The notes: generated from the letters alone by a model not told the origin. DNA of 64,000 nt from Pedobacter petrophilus (GCF_009674725.1 NZ_WKKH01000015.1:1-64000); one strand, 5' to 3'. Shown: positions 45,557 to 56,962, numbered from the stretch's first letter. Made by a program: numbers and translations.

Positions 45557-46483
45557 ATGACTGATCAAAAAATTATTCTGGCCGGAGGAAACGGATATCT
45601 GGGCAGCTTGTTGGCAAAACATTTCAGTAGTCGGGCGAAAGAGGTAATTATATTAGCCAGAAAACAGAAAGCACAAAATGGTAATATAAGAACCATTGCC
45701 TGGGATGGAAAAACAGCGGATAACTGGGTTAGCGAACTTGAAAATGCAGATTTGCTGATTAACCTTTGTGGCAAAAATGTAAACTGTCGCTACACTCCTA
45801 AAAACCAGGAAGAGATCATTAATTCACGAGTTGTACCTACCCGCTTGCTTGGAAAGGCGATCGAAGGTTTAATTGTACCTCCGAAATTATGGATTAATAT
45901 GACTTCTGCCACCATTTATCGCCATGCGGAAGATCATGCTCAGGATGAATATACCGGTGATATTGGATATGGCTTTTCAATAGATGTTTGTAAAGCATGG
46001 GAGGATAGCTTTTTTGAAAATGAGTTGCCTAAAACCAGAAAGATTGCCTTAAGGATGGGCATTGTATTGGGCAGGGCAGACGGTGCTTTCCCGAGGCTCT
46101 TAAACCTGGTTAAGTTTGGCCTGGGTGGGAGACAGGGAGACGGGAAACAATATGTAAATTGGGTACATGAGCAAGATGCGATTCATACCATTGAATGGCT
46201 GCTCAATCATGAAGAGATAAATGGCGTAATAAATTGTACAGCTCCAAATGCAGTTACTAATGAGGTATTGATGCAAACCATTAGAAAAGGTTATGGAATT
46301 CCATTTGGCCTGCCTACGCCCACCTGGTTACTTGCCATAGGTGCAAAAATTATCGGCACAGAAACTGAACTTATTTTAAAAAGCAGATGGGTTAAGCCTG
46401 CCATTCTACTGGATAATGGTTTTCAATTCCAGTATGGTAAAATAGAGGAAGCCGTACACGATATTTTAAGTTTAAGGATTTAA
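45557..46483 (+). CDS. TIGR01777 family (YfcH-like) NAD-dependent oxidoreductase
   Basis: 308 aa. The opening KIILAGGNGYLGSLLAKHF has the GxxGxxG nucleotide-binding loop at about 10-16. NLCGKNVNCRYT, ARILIDSVR-like NSRVVPTRLL and the later WVHEQDAIHTIEWLL are typical of TIGR01777, and the C-terminal PTPTWLLAIGAKIIGTE block matches DUF1731. The substrate is unknown. The E. coli YfcH relatives are associated with cell division. It sits between the DCC gene and the SRPBCC gene, which starts 4 bases downstream. Confidence 0.88.
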   Translation: MTDQKIILAGGNGYLGSLLAKHFSSRAKEVIILARKQKAQNGNIRTIAWDGKTADNWVSELENADLLINLCGKNVNCRYTPKNQEEIINSRVVPTRLLGKAIEGLIVPPKLWINMTSATIYRHAEDHAQDEYTGDIGYGFSIDVCKAWEDSFFENELPKTRKIALRMGIVLGRADGAFPRLLNLVKFGLGGRQGDGKQYVNWVHEQDAIHTIEWLLNHEEINGVINCTAPNAVTNEVLMQTIRKGYGIPFGLPTPTWLLAIGAKIIGTETELILKSRWVKPAILLDNGFQFQYGKIEEAVHDILSLRI

Positions 46484-46487
46484 AAAG

Positions 46488-46940
46488 ATGGCGATCATAG
46501 TTTTAAAAACATTTATTACTGCACCGATAGAAATATGCTTTGATCTTTCCAGAAACATTGATTTACACCTGCAATCCATGCAATCATCGGGAGAAGAAGC
46601 TATTGCCGGCAGACAGTCTGGATTAATTACTTATGATGAAACCGTAACCTGGAAGGCCAAACATTTTAAAATGGATTTCACCATGAAGGTAAGGATAACG
46701 AAGATGAAATATCCTGAGTTTTTCGTTGATGAAATGGTAAGCGGACCGTTTAAGAAACTCCATCACCAGCACCTGTTTAAAATTTCTGGTACTGAAACGG
46801 AAATGACAGATATCTTTGAATTTGTTGCTCCGGCAGGTATATTAGGTAGATTCATAACCTGGCTGATTCTGGAAAAGTATATGAAAAAGCTTTTAATAGA
46901 ACGCAACCAAACGATTAAGGCTGAAGCCGAAAAATGCTAA
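46488..46940 (+). CDS. SRPBCC family protein
   Basis: 150 aa. IVLKTFITAPIEICFDLSRNIDLHL is the START-like beginning of the SRPBCC (helix-grip) fold, followed by VTWKAKHFKMDFTMKVRI, and FVDEMVSGPFKKLHHQHLF. This fold binds hydrophobic ligands. Its pairing with TIGR01777 oxidoreductases is common, since the two are sometimes fused. It ends the operon at a terminator shared with the convergent DUF4834 gene. Confidence 0.87.
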   Translation: MAIIVLKTFITAPIEICFDLSRNIDLHLQSMQSSGEEAIAGRQSGLITYDETVTWKAKHFKMDFTMKVRITKMKYPEFFVDEMVSGPFKKLHHQHLFKISGTETEMTDIFEFVAPAGILGRFITWLILEKYMKKLLIERNQTIKAEAEKC

Positions 46941-46949
46941 ACGAAAAAA

Positions 46950-46969
46950 CCCCGAGACATTGCTCAGGG
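46950..46969. terminator. Bidirectional terminator between convergent genes
   Basis: CCCCGAG (46950-46956) pairs with CTCAGGG (46963-46969) with one mismatch. An A run stands on the left and a T-rich stretch on the right. It lies between the SRPBCC stop and the DUF4834 stop. Confidence 0.6.
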
Positions 46970-46976
46970 CTTCCTA

Positions 46977-47228
46977 TTATTTTACTTCTTCGTAGTCTAC
47001 AAAATCGCCAAGTTTATCAGTTTTACCCGTTTGTTTTGGTGGCATGTAATCTATCGATACTGAACCTTCTGGTTTAGATCGTCTTTGCTGCTGCTGTGCC
47101 TGGCCGCTTGCCTGCTGTTGCATTTTGCTTGCCAGGTTACTGAATAGCATAGGTAATATTAACTTAATCAACATTCTGATAAGCCAAAGCACCAATATTG
47201 CTATGAAAATGAATTTAATTATTCCCAT
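46977..47228 (-). CDS. DUF4834 family small membrane protein
   Basis: 83 aa. One or two hydrophobic helices in the N-terminal part (IIKFIFIAILVLWLIRMLI and LILPMLFSNLA), then a Gln-rich linker (QAQQQQRR) and a conserved soluble tail with VSIDYMPPK and LGDFVDYEEVK. This combination is the DUF4834 family of Bacteroidota, of unknown function. A TAnnTTTG box (47248-47255, minus) lies 20 bases upstream. Confidence 0.78.
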   Translation of the reverse strand: MGIIKFIFIAILVLWLIRMLIKLILPMLFSNLASKMQQQASGQAQQQQRRSKPEGSVSIDYMPPKQTGKTDKLGDFVDYEEVK

Positions 47229-47342
47229 TCTTTAATTACTGTTGTTACAAATATAGACGTATGAGATTTTATTTTGTTACTTTTTACGTCTTTGATTGCA
47301 TTCTGATTACAAATAATTAACGTAAGTAAGCAGAATATAGTT

Positions 47343-47540
47343 TTAATCTTCTACAATCTCTGCCACCCGGCCAACTTGTCCATCGTCCAGTCGCACCTTT
47401 ATTCCGCGCGAGTGAAAAGCTGACGAAGTAAGCAAATCTTTTACTATACCGTAGGTAATATTTCCAGACCGCTGATCTTTTTTTAAAATTATCCCTACTT
47501 CTAATCCTGCATAAATATCTTTTCTGTTTTGTCCGTTCAT
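47343..47540 (-). CDS. YwbE family protein
   Basis: 65 aa. MNGQNRKDIYAGLEVGIILK, KDQRSGNITYGIVKDLLT and a GIKVRLDDGQVGRV block are the complete YwbE family, a small domain of unknown function found in many bacteria. It lies 67 bases after uvrB on the same strand. Confidence 0.88.
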   Translation of the reverse strand: MNGQNRKDIYAGLEVGIILKKDQRSGNITYGIVKDLLTSSAFHSRGIKVRLDDGQVGRVAEIVED

Positions 47541-47607
47541 TATACTGTAATTGTGCCTGGCAAATTTCTACATTTTACCAGAAATTAGAAATTTATCCTG
47601 ATATTAT

Positions 47608-49650
<2,043 letters not shown>

Positions 49651-49656
49651 GGATAT

Positions 49657-49664
49657 CAAATATA
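49657..49664 (-). promoter_or_regulatory. -7 promoter box of uvrB
   Basis: Minus-strand TATATTTG fits TAnnTTTG and ends 7 bases before the ATG at 49650, so the transcript may have almost no leader. No clear TTG is found at -33. Confidence 0.5.
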
Positions 49665-49846
49665 CGGTTTTCGACTGTAAAGACTAAACAGCAGAAAGTC
49701 AGGAAAGTTGCCTTCTGAGGCTTAATAAAAAAGCATAGACCATCCTGATCAGTACGTAATATGGTAAATTTCTTAAACCAAGCCCTCATTTAAATTCTTA
49801 AATTACAGGATACTTCAAATACGAAAAGCGCTCTAACAAACCTTAA

Positions 49847-49905
49847 ACATACATTAACCTAGTAAATCGAAAGTTAAACTTTCGATTTACTAGGTTAATG
49901 TATGT
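49847..49905. repeat. Perfect 29-bp inverted repeat with a 1-nt centre
   Basis: Arms 49847-49875 and 49877-49905 are exact reverse complements around a single A at 49876. Pairing stops sharply at both outer ends. It lies 10 bases before the ATG of the broken ATPase gene and could form a cruciform or act as an attenuator. No similar structure is found elsewhere in the window by eye. Confidence 0.9.
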
Positions 49906-49914
49906 ATTTGTGAC

Positions 49915-51073
49915 ATGTTAATCATCAGAAATTTAGCTGCCCAATTGTGCATTCGTTTAAAAAAATCGCCGGCAATAGCCATATTAAGGCCCAGGCAGGT
50001 TGGCAAAACAACGATAGCCAGGCAACTGGAAGAACATTACATTTATCTGGATATGGAAAATCCAGAGACCTCGCAAAGCTTGAAGATGCTTATACTTTTT
50101 TAGAGAACCTACAGGATCAAACTGTGATTATTGACGAAGTACAATTGCTCCCGGAATTATTTTCCTTATTGCGACCATTAATTGATGCTAAAAGAACCCC
50201 GGGCAGATTTATACTTCTTGGGTCGGCTTCGCCGGAATTAGTAAAAGGCATCTCTGAAACCTTAGCAGGCAGAATTTCTTATAATGAACTTAGTCCGATT
50301 GGTTTAACAGAACTACCTGACGAAATAACATTTGAGCAACATTGGTTTAGGGGTGGATTTCCGGAGTCACTTTTATCAGAAAACGATCAATCAAGTAAAG
50401 AATGGATAGATGATTTTATTGTAAGTTATGTAGAGCGGGATTTAGCAAAAATGTTTGGTGTGGAGTTAGCACCTAAATTATTAAGAAATTTCTGGAGTAT
50501 GCTGGCGCATTTAAATGGAAATCTCTTTAACGGAGAATCTTTCGCAAGATCGTTAAGTGTAAGTGCCCCAACTGTTAACAGATACCTTGATTTTCTGGAA
50601 GGTGGTTACCTCATCAGGCGCTTGCAGCCCTGGTATGTGAACGCAAAGAAACGACTGGTAAAATCTCCTAAAACCTATGTACGCGATACCGGAATTTTAC
50701 ACCGGTTATTAAATATTCAGGATTACGACAGCTTATACGGTCACCCGGCAATAGGTGCATCCTGGGAAGGCTATGTAATTGAACAAATTGCCCAACTCAA
50801 AACGGCACAAACCGAATTATTTTTTTATCGCACGCAAACAGGAGCAGAATGTGATTTGGTAATTGTGCAAGGGGTTAAACCAATAGCATGTATAGAAATT
50901 AAGCTGTCTAATGCACCAACAGTTTCCAAAGGGTTGTGAATTGCACGCAATATCTTGAACCTTTACATCAATACATCATCACGCCTAAAAGTGAAACCTA
51001 CAAAACAACAAATGGAATAATAGTAACTAATATTAAGCATTTTCTCTCTGTAATCTTACCAAAAATTTTATAA
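49915..51073 (+). pseudogene. ATP-binding protein (AAA / DUF4143), broken by two frameshifts
   Basis: Three frames in sequence make one protein of about 386 aa. The first carries the P-loop RPRQVGKTTIARQL and YLDMENPE. After a one-base loss at about 50067 the second continues DLAKLEDAYTFLE, the Walker B VIIDEVQLLPELF and the DUF4143 domain to IEIKLSNAPTVSKG. After another one-base loss at about 50933, in a GGG run, the third gives CTQYLEPLHQYIITP and stops at 51073. Both breaks fit loss of one G. Read as it stands, the gene is inactive; assembly error at short homopolymers is possible. Family members are P-loop ATPases often linked to toxin-like or defence loci, role unclear. Confidence 0.88.
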
Positions 51074-51076
51074 CAA

Positions 51077-51107
51077 AAATCCTCATTGATTTACTCAATG
51101 AGGATTT
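51077..51107. terminator. Bidirectional terminator, 13-bp perfect stem
   Basis: AAATCCTCATTGA (51077-51089) pairs exactly with TCAATGAGGATTT (51095-51107) across a 5-base loop, with T runs on both outer sides. It serves the ATPase pseudogene and the convergent M1 peptidase gene. Confidence 0.85.
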
Positions 51108-51132
51108 AACAAAAAATTAGATCTATAAATTA

Positions 51133-53508
51133 TTACTTGCCCGCAGCAACCTTCATTGGGTTTGAGCCAACCGACTGGCCACGAACCGCACCTCCGGTTT
51201 TTGCTTTGAAAGTTCTGAATTTACTTTCTTTTACCTTTCCACCCCAGCTATTATTTGCCGTGTCGATATCAGCGGTTTCACGAAGCGGATCTACCAGAAT
51301 TGATTCTACTTCTTTATCTTTTACATAGAATTTGGCTGTTTTCAACTCATTATGTCTCCAAATCTGAGCCGGAATACGGTCAATCTCCTTTGTTCCATCT
51401 TTATAAGTAAACTCCACAATAATCGGCATCACCAAACCACCTTTGTTACTAAAACTCAATTCATATAAAAATTTGTCTTTATACTTATCCTGTTCCGCTT
51501 CTTGCACGGGTTCGAAAGGCAATGCTGTTTCTACTTTACTGGTAAGCGTAGTATCAACGTTTACCAAACCTCTGTCATACTTATAATAAAAATCTTGCGC
51601 TGCTGCATTTTTATCCACATAGAAGTTACCTTTCTTTTCTTCTTTATTTCTAATTTTCGAAATATCTTCAAAGGCATTTACAGCAGGCTTATCAATTTTA
51701 AGCATTCTCGATCTTGCTGCCGGAACTTCTTTGGGAAAATCTGCTTTTGCAAATTTCACACTATCCAAAGAGATATCGCAAGGGTCTGTTCCATAAAACC
51801 AGCCTCTCCAAAACCAATCTAAATCTTCGCCACTGGCATCTTCCATTGTGCGGAATAAATCTGCAGGCTCCGGATGTTTAAATGCCCATCTTCTTGAATA
51901 TTCTTTAAAGGCATAATCAAATAATTCTCGTCCCATAATGGTTTCGCGAAGGATATTCAAACCAGTTGCAGGTTTAGAGTAAGCATTTGGACCGAAACGG
52001 GCAATATTTTCAGAATTGGTCATAATAGGTTCCAATTCATCTTTCGGTAATTTCATGTAATCAACAATAGTATAGGCAGGGCCTTTTTTACTAGGAAATT
52101 TGTTGTCCCAAAGTTCTTCGGTTAAATATTCAACAAAAGAATTTAAGCCTTCATCCATCCAGGTCCACTGGCGTTCGTCACTGTTTACAATCATTGGGAA
52201 GAAGTTGTGTCCAACCTCATGGATTATTACACCCAACATTCCGTTTTTTGTGCTTTCGCTATACGTTCCATCTGCATCAGTACGGCCGTAGTTAAAACAG
52301 ATCATCGGATATTCCATTCCGTTTGCAGCTTCAATGCTTTGCGCCACAGGATATGGATAAGGGATGGTAAAATCAGAATATGTTTTTATTGTATGTGCAA
52401 CAGCCCTTGTAGAGAATTTACTATACAAATTATAAGCTTCTTTGCCATAAAAACTCATACACATTACGGTATTGTTATTGGCCTGAATTTTTTGTGGCAT
52501 GGCATCCCAGATAAACTTCCGTGAGGAAGTCCAGGCGAAATCACGCACATTATTGGCATTGAATACCCATGTTTTTTTAGCTGTTGATTTTTTTGTTTCT
52601 GCAATTTTAGCTTCTGCCAAAGTTTGAATTTCTACAGGGGCAGTGGCTGTTTTAGCAGAATTGTATCTGCTAAGTTGTGCAGGCGTTAACACGGCACTAT
52701 AATTTATACACTCGCCTGTTGAACCCACTAAGTGATCTGCAGGAACCGTCATTTGTACTTTGAAATCGCCAAAAGTTAAGGCAAATTCTCCCCTGCCTGT
52801 AAACTGATGATTCTGCCAACCCTGAAAATCGCTATAAACACAGAGACGCGGATACCACTGGGTCATCGTAAATAAATAGTTTCCATCAGCCGGGAAGAAT
52901 TCATATCCTCCACGACCGCCAACACTCATTCTATCTGTAATTTTGTAGGTCCAGTCGATATTGAAGATAAACTTCTGACCAGTTTTTAAAGCCACTGGTA
53001 AATCTACCCGCATCATGGTTTTATTTACTGTATACTTTAAGTTTTTTCCAAGCGCATCGGTAAGTTTGGAGATATTGATCCCATTCCCGTTATCTTCTTT
53101 TGCACTTAGTTGATCCAGGCTTTGCGTAGTTCCAACGGCTGCCATTTTGGTCGCATCCTGATAATTGGCACTTTTACTTGTGCTGTGCTCATTTTCATCA
53201 AGCTGTAACCAGATATAAGTTAACGGATCCGGGGAGTTGTTGGTATAAGTGATGGTTTCGGCTCTTTTTAAAAGCAGGTTTTTCTCATCCAGTTCACACT
53301 TAATGTTATAATCAGCACGCTGCTGCCAGTATTTCACCCCCGGTGCGCCACTTGCCGTACGTTGCTCATTTGGGGTTGGCAAAATAGTTCCCAATTGCTC
53401 AAACTTATTCCCGTGGTTGCTACCCGGGTTATTCTGAGTGTTTTGAGCCATAGCCAAACTACCGGAAAACAGCAGCAGGCCAGATAATGTAAATAGTTTA
53501 TTAATCAT
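51133..53508 (-). CDS. M1 family metallopeptidase
   Basis: 791 aa with a signal peptide (about 1-21, cut after MAQ). The zinc site is HEVGH (430-434) with the third ligand E453 in DEGLNSF, and the exopeptidase motif is GMEYP (397-401) in place of the usual GAMEN. A large N-terminal domain of about 380 residues precedes the catalytic core. It cleaves N-terminal residues from peptides, probably in the periplasm or outside. The following DUF6702 and HupE genes form a conserved group with it in this phylum. The gene ends at a strong terminator. Confidence 0.9.
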   Translation of the reverse strand: MINKLFTLSGLLLFSGSLAMAQNTQNNPGSNHGNKFEQLGTILPTPNEQRTASGAPGVKYWQQRADYNIKCELDEKNLLLKRAETITYTNNSPDPLTYIWLQLDENEHSTSKSANYQDATKMAAVGTTQSLDQLSAKEDNGNGINISKLTDALGKNLKYTVNKTMMRVDLPVALKTGQKFIFNIDWTYKITDRMSVGGRGGYEFFPADGNYLFTMTQWYPRLCVYSDFQGWQNHQFTGRGEFALTFGDFKVQMTVPADHLVGSTGECINYSAVLTPAQLSRYNSAKTATAPVEIQTLAEAKIAETKKSTAKKTWVFNANNVRDFAWTSSRKFIWDAMPQKIQANNNTVMCMSFYGKEAYNLYSKFSTRAVAHTIKTYSDFTIPYPYPVAQSIEAANGMEYPMICFNYGRTDADGTYSESTKNGMLGVIIHEVGHNFFPMIVNSDERQWTWMDEGLNSFVEYLTEELWDNKFPSKKGPAYTIVDYMKLPKDELEPIMTNSENIARFGPNAYSKPATGLNILRETIMGRELFDYAFKEYSRRWAFKHPEPADLFRTMEDASGEDLDWFWRGWFYGTDPCDISLDSVKFAKADFPKEVPAARSRMLKIDKPAVNAFEDISKIRNKEEKKGNFYVDKNAAAQDFYYKYDRGLVNVDTTLTSKVETALPFEPVQEAEQDKYKDKFLYELSFSNKGGLVMPIIVEFTYKDGTKEIDRIPAQIWRHNELKTAKFYVKDKEVESILVDPLRETADIDTANNSWGGKVKESKFRTFKAKTGGAVRGQSVGSNPMKVAAGK

Positions 53509-53513
53509 GCTTT

Positions 53514-54101
53514 TTAATTGAAGGGAATTCGCTCTAAAGCCATTTTTAAAGCCAGGCTAAATACGGCTGCTGATATAAATAGAACCCAGCTAATTCGTTT
53601 TATGTTTGTGTAGTTAAAAGTAAGAAAAGTAATGATCAAAACGATTAACACCATAAAAATCTGTCCGGCTTCTAAACCTACATTGAAACCAAATAAACCC
53701 CAGCCCATATTTTGATCCTTAGCCAACATCATTCTAATAGAATTGGCGAAGCCCATTCCATGAATCAACCCAAAACCCAGGGCAAGAAAATAATTTATCC
53801 TTACCGATTTCATGTCAAAATCCGTCCTGAACAGGTTACTCACCGCAGTAATCACAATGGTACAAGGAATTAAAAACTCTACCCAGTCACTATCAAATCT
53901 GATAACATCTAAAACACTAAGCAATAAAGTGGCAGAATGGCCAATGGTGAAAGCGGTAACGAGGATTAAAACCTGTTTGATATTGGTATAACTATAAATT
54001 GCAATCAGTGCTAAGATAAAAAGCTGGTGATCTAAAGCATCAAGACTTATAATGTGTTCCCAACCTAACTTAAAATAAAAGACAAAATCTTGTAAAGGCA
54101 T
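53514..54101 (-). CDS. HupE/UreJ family membrane protein
   Basis: 195 aa, six or so hydrophobic helices. The sequence PLQDFVFYFKLGWEHIISLDALDHQLF with WEHI and DHQLF, plus TAFTIGHSATLLLS and GFGLIHGMGFAN, has the HG-rich and histidine motifs of HupE/UreJ transporters, which move nickel or a related metal. Its gene is 5 bases upstream of the M1 peptidase on the same strand, so the two are an operon. Metal supply to the zinc peptidase is an attractive but unproven idea. Confidence 0.83.
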   Translation of the reverse strand: MPLQDFVFYFKLGWEHIISLDALDHQLFILALIAIYSYTNIKQVLILVTAFTIGHSATLLLSVLDVIRFDSDWVEFLIPCTIVITAVSNLFRTDFDMKSVRINYFLALGFGLIHGMGFANSIRMMLAKDQNMGWGLFGFNVGLEAGQIFMVLIVLIITFLTFNYTNIKRISWVLFISAAVFSLALKMALERIPFN

Positions 54102-54264
54102 GGATAAGTAGGTTATCTATAGAAGCTTTATGTTTTAACGGCATAAAATTAATTTTTTTAGTGTAGAAATGTAACATTATATTAAAAACACCTGCCTAAA
54201 TACCAAACTTGTTACTAATTAAGGGTAAAAATCATTCCAACCGACTACTTCTACGCTTCTACAA

Positions 54265-54294
54265 TTAAAAAAAGGCATTAATATCGTAGCTTTG
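54265..54294 (+). promoter_or_regulatory. Promoter of the DUF6702 gene
   Basis: TTA (54265-54267), 19 bases, TAGCTTTG (54287-54294). One mismatch in the -33 box, exact -7 box. It lies about 30 bases before the ATG at 54327. Confidence 0.6.
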
Positions 54295-54326
54295 ATTTCA
54301 ATTATTTATAAAGATTAAATTAACAT

Positions 54327-54833
54327 ATGCATAAACTAAAGTTTCTTCTTCCGGTACTATGCCTGGTTTACTTAAGTCTCCCGGCTACAGTTCGGCATCC
54401 GCTGCACGTAAGTACAGCAGAACTGAGTTTCAATGCGAAAGAAAAATCAGTTGAAGTAAGCTGCAGGATTTTCACTGATGATTTTGAATCCATTCTGGCT
54501 AAGCTATACAAACGAAAAACAGATCTTTCCAAGCCATCTATGAAACCCGAAATGGATGAAATTGTAAAGAAATACCTTACCAGCCACCTTCAGGTTAAAG
54601 TGAATGGCAAGGCTGTTACTTTGCAGTATGTGGGTTTTGAAATTGATCATGAAGCCACCAATATCTATTTGGAAGTGGATCAGGTTAGTACAATGAAAAC
54701 TGCTGAAGTTACGAACACCATTTTATATGATCTGTTTGATGATCAAATGAGCATCATCCACGTAACGAATGGGAAAAAACGCAATAGTACCAAGATTCTT
54801 TTTCCTGATAAGACGTTCACAACAAACTTTTAA
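54327..54833 (+). CDS. DUF6702 family protein (secreted)
   Basis: 168 aa with a signal peptide (about 1-21). The mature start HPLHVSTAELSFNAKEKSVE and CRIFTDDFESIL are the DUF6702 signature; the family recurs next to M1 peptidase and HupE genes in Bacteroidota. It is divergent from those two here. A histidine near the N-terminus (HPLHVS) could bind metal. The function is unknown. The promoter is described at 54265-54294. Confidence 0.82.
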   Translation: MHKLKFLLPVLCLVYLSLPATVRHPLHVSTAELSFNAKEKSVEVSCRIFTDDFESILAKLYKRKTDLSKPSMKPEMDEIVKKYLTSHLQVKVNGKAVTLQYVGFEIDHEATNIYLEVDQVSTMKTAEVTNTILYDLFDDQMSIIHVTNGKKRNSTKILFPDKTFTTNF

Positions 54834-54966
54834 AAAGGTACATTGTATTAATATTAAATTGGTGTTAAATACCGTTAACATATAATATCTCGCTAACCTG
54901 ATGTTCATCCCAGTGAGAATACTATTAATAATCTTAGTTATACATTGCCAAATTGTTTAAATAAGT

Positions 54967-56247
54967 ATGCATTTAATCGTTTTCTCTGCAATTTTAACCC
55001 CCAGGATAAAATATATTTTCAATTTTATATTTAGGGATATCCTCAAGGCTGAGGTTGAATTTACTGGAAATAGTCAGTTTTTTTTGGAAAGTAAGCAGGC
55101 TAAAATAAGCTATGGTGATGTTCCACTCGGGAATGAACTCTTTTTTAAAAGTTCAGCATTGCTCTTTTCAAATAAGCTCGAAGAAACAAAAATTAAAATA
55201 ACTTCCTTTGGAGAATATCAGGTGCCTTTTCCCGTTCAAAATTCCCTGCTCCCTTTCGATGTTTTTGCCGCTTCTTTTTTTATAGTAAGCAGGTACGAAG
55301 AGTATCTTCATCAACAGAAAACGCAGGAAGATTTTAAAGCAAGTAAAAGTTATCAGTATAAATGGAAAATTCTTGATCGCCCTATTATAGATGAATGGGC
55401 ACTTATTTTAAGAAATATTATCCTTACTAAATATCCGCAATTTAAGTTTTATGAGAAAAATTTCGCGCAACAGCCTACAGTTAATTTTGATGTTCCTGCG
55501 CAAATCCCAACTGGTTTTACCAATAAAGCCAAGTTCTTTTTTAATACGATTGTAAGCAAGGAGAATAATTTTATAAGTGCTGGTTTTGATCGCCTTACCG
55601 GCCTTGACATTAACATTGAGCAGGTATTACAAGGCGTTGCTACCTATTTTAACCTTAAGAAAATTAGCCCGGTTTACTTTGTTGGTTTTCCGGAAATACC
55701 CGATGATTATATTGGCATTACGGGCATCTCTAAAATCCTGACAGCAGCACCAGTTGGCTTATTAAGACCTTGTGCCAGCGACAAACAGAAAATCAGTCAT
55801 GTTAAGGCAGGACTTTCAAAGCTCAAAAAAATACTTCCCGAACAGGTTAATCTAAACAGCCAGCAACTTGAAGTACTGAAGTTTCCACTTTGTTACCTTA
55901 ACCTGCTCAACAGTGCCATAACTTCAGATTATTCTATGGGTTATGCTGAAACGCCGGGTTTTAGAGCAGGTACCTGCACAGCATTTAGCTGGTACGACCT
56001 GCAACTGGAAAAGGTAACTCCTTTAAGTGTAAAGTCATACTGCTTCACCGATTCTGCACTCGAACCGTTAAATATTCAAGATATTAATGAATTAATAGCA
56101 CATTTTATAGATTCGGTAAAAGTGGTAAAAGGTACGCTTGTAAGTAGCTGGAAATTGAGAACCCTATCTACACATTTGAAGTATAAAAAGTTAAATACCG
56201 CTTTTAAACAAATGCTGGAATACGGGGGAAGCCAAATTTCCAATTAA
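54967..56247 (+). CDS. Polysaccharide deacetylase-like protein (DUF7033), catalytic residues apparently lost
   Basis: 426 aa without a signal peptide. The N-terminal third (SRYEEYL and DRPIIDEWALILRN, about 110-160) matches the DUF7033 domain that precedes the NodB-type deacetylase fold in Bacteroidota, and SDYSMGYAETPGFRAGTCTAF in the C-terminal part, written here in pieces (SDYSMGYA, GFRAGTC), also fits. But where active relatives have a D-x-D metal motif this protein reads NFDVPAQIP, the GIHPSYAS-type histidine motif reads GLLRPCAS, and the HNE motif is replaced by SSWKLR. It may be an inactive or changed paralogue. The comparison is from memory of the family. Confidence 0.6.
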   Translation: MHLIVFSAILTPRIKYIFNFIFRDILKAEVEFTGNSQFFLESKQAKISYGDVPLGNELFFKSSALLFSNKLEETKIKITSFGEYQVPFPVQNSLLPFDVFAASFFIVSRYEEYLHQQKTQEDFKASKSYQYKWKILDRPIIDEWALILRNIILTKYPQFKFYEKNFAQQPTVNFDVPAQIPTGFTNKAKFFFNTIVSKENNFISAGFDRLTGLDINIEQVLQGVATYFNLKKISPVYFVGFPEIPDDYIGITGISKILTAAPVGLLRPCASDKQKISHVKAGLSKLKKILPEQVNLNSQQLEVLKFPLCYLNLLNSAITSDYSMGYAETPGFRAGTCTAFSWYDLQLEKVTPLSVKSYCFTDSALEPLNIQDINELIAHFIDSVKVVKGTLVSSWKLRTLSTHLKYKKLNTAFKQMLEYGGSQISN

Positions 56248-56310
56248 CCTTTTATAGGAAATTGGTAGATTTACCATCAGTTAATTAGCCTTAAACAGAT
56301 AAATAACATC

Positions 56311-56955
56311 ATGATTTTTGATCTAAGTAAAACCAAATCAATAGCCAATACCTTCATAGCCGAACTTCGGGATGAAAATACCCAGAAAGATTCGATGCGT
56401 TTTCGAAAAAACCTGGAGCGTGTTGGAGAATTTTTCGCTTACGAAATTAGTAAATCTCTCGCTTATGTAAGCAAGGAAGTAACTACACCATTAGGGGTAT
56501 CTAACTGCGAGGTATTGGCACAACAGCCGGTATTGGCCACTATTTTAAGGGCTGGTTTACCGTTGCAGCAAGGTTTGCTCAATATTTTTGATCAGGCAAC
56601 GTGTTGTTTTATTTCTGCTTTCAGGAAACTGGAAAAAGGTGGAGACTTTATTATCCAAATGGATTATATATCAACGCCAGACCTTGACGGACGAATTTTA
56701 ATTATGGCCGACCCGATGTTAGCCACCGGGCAAAGTATGGTAATGTGTTGTAAGGAACTGATAAATCGCTACAACATTTCCGAATTACATATTGTAGCTG
56801 CCATTGCCAGTGCAGAGGGCGTAGCACATGTGCGTGCCAATTTGCCAAAAGCAAAATTATGGCTTGGCGCAATAGATGAAGAAATGACCAGCAAATCTTA
56901 TATCGTTCCCGGGCTCGGCGATGCCGGTGATTTGGCTTACGGTGAAAAAGTTTAA
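56311..56955 (+). CDS. upp: Uracil phosphoribosyltransferase
   Basis: 214 aa. The PRPP-binding loop is LIMADPMLATGQSM (about 130-143), preceded by TILRAGLPLQQGLL and followed by GLGDAGDLAYG at the C-terminus, which binds uracil. It salvages uracil to UMP. Length is normal. It lies 63 bases after the deacetylase-like gene on the same strand. Confidence 0.94.
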   Translation: MIFDLSKTKSIANTFIAELRDENTQKDSMRFRKNLERVGEFFAYEISKSLAYVSKEVTTPLGVSNCEVLAQQPVLATILRAGLPLQQGLLNIFDQATCCFISAFRKLEKGGDFIIQMDYISTPDLDGRILIMADPMLATGQSMVMCCKELINRYNISELHIVAAIASAEGVAHVRANLPKAKLWLGAIDEEMTSKSYIVPGLGDAGDLAYGEKV

Positions 56956-56962
56956 CCCGTAA

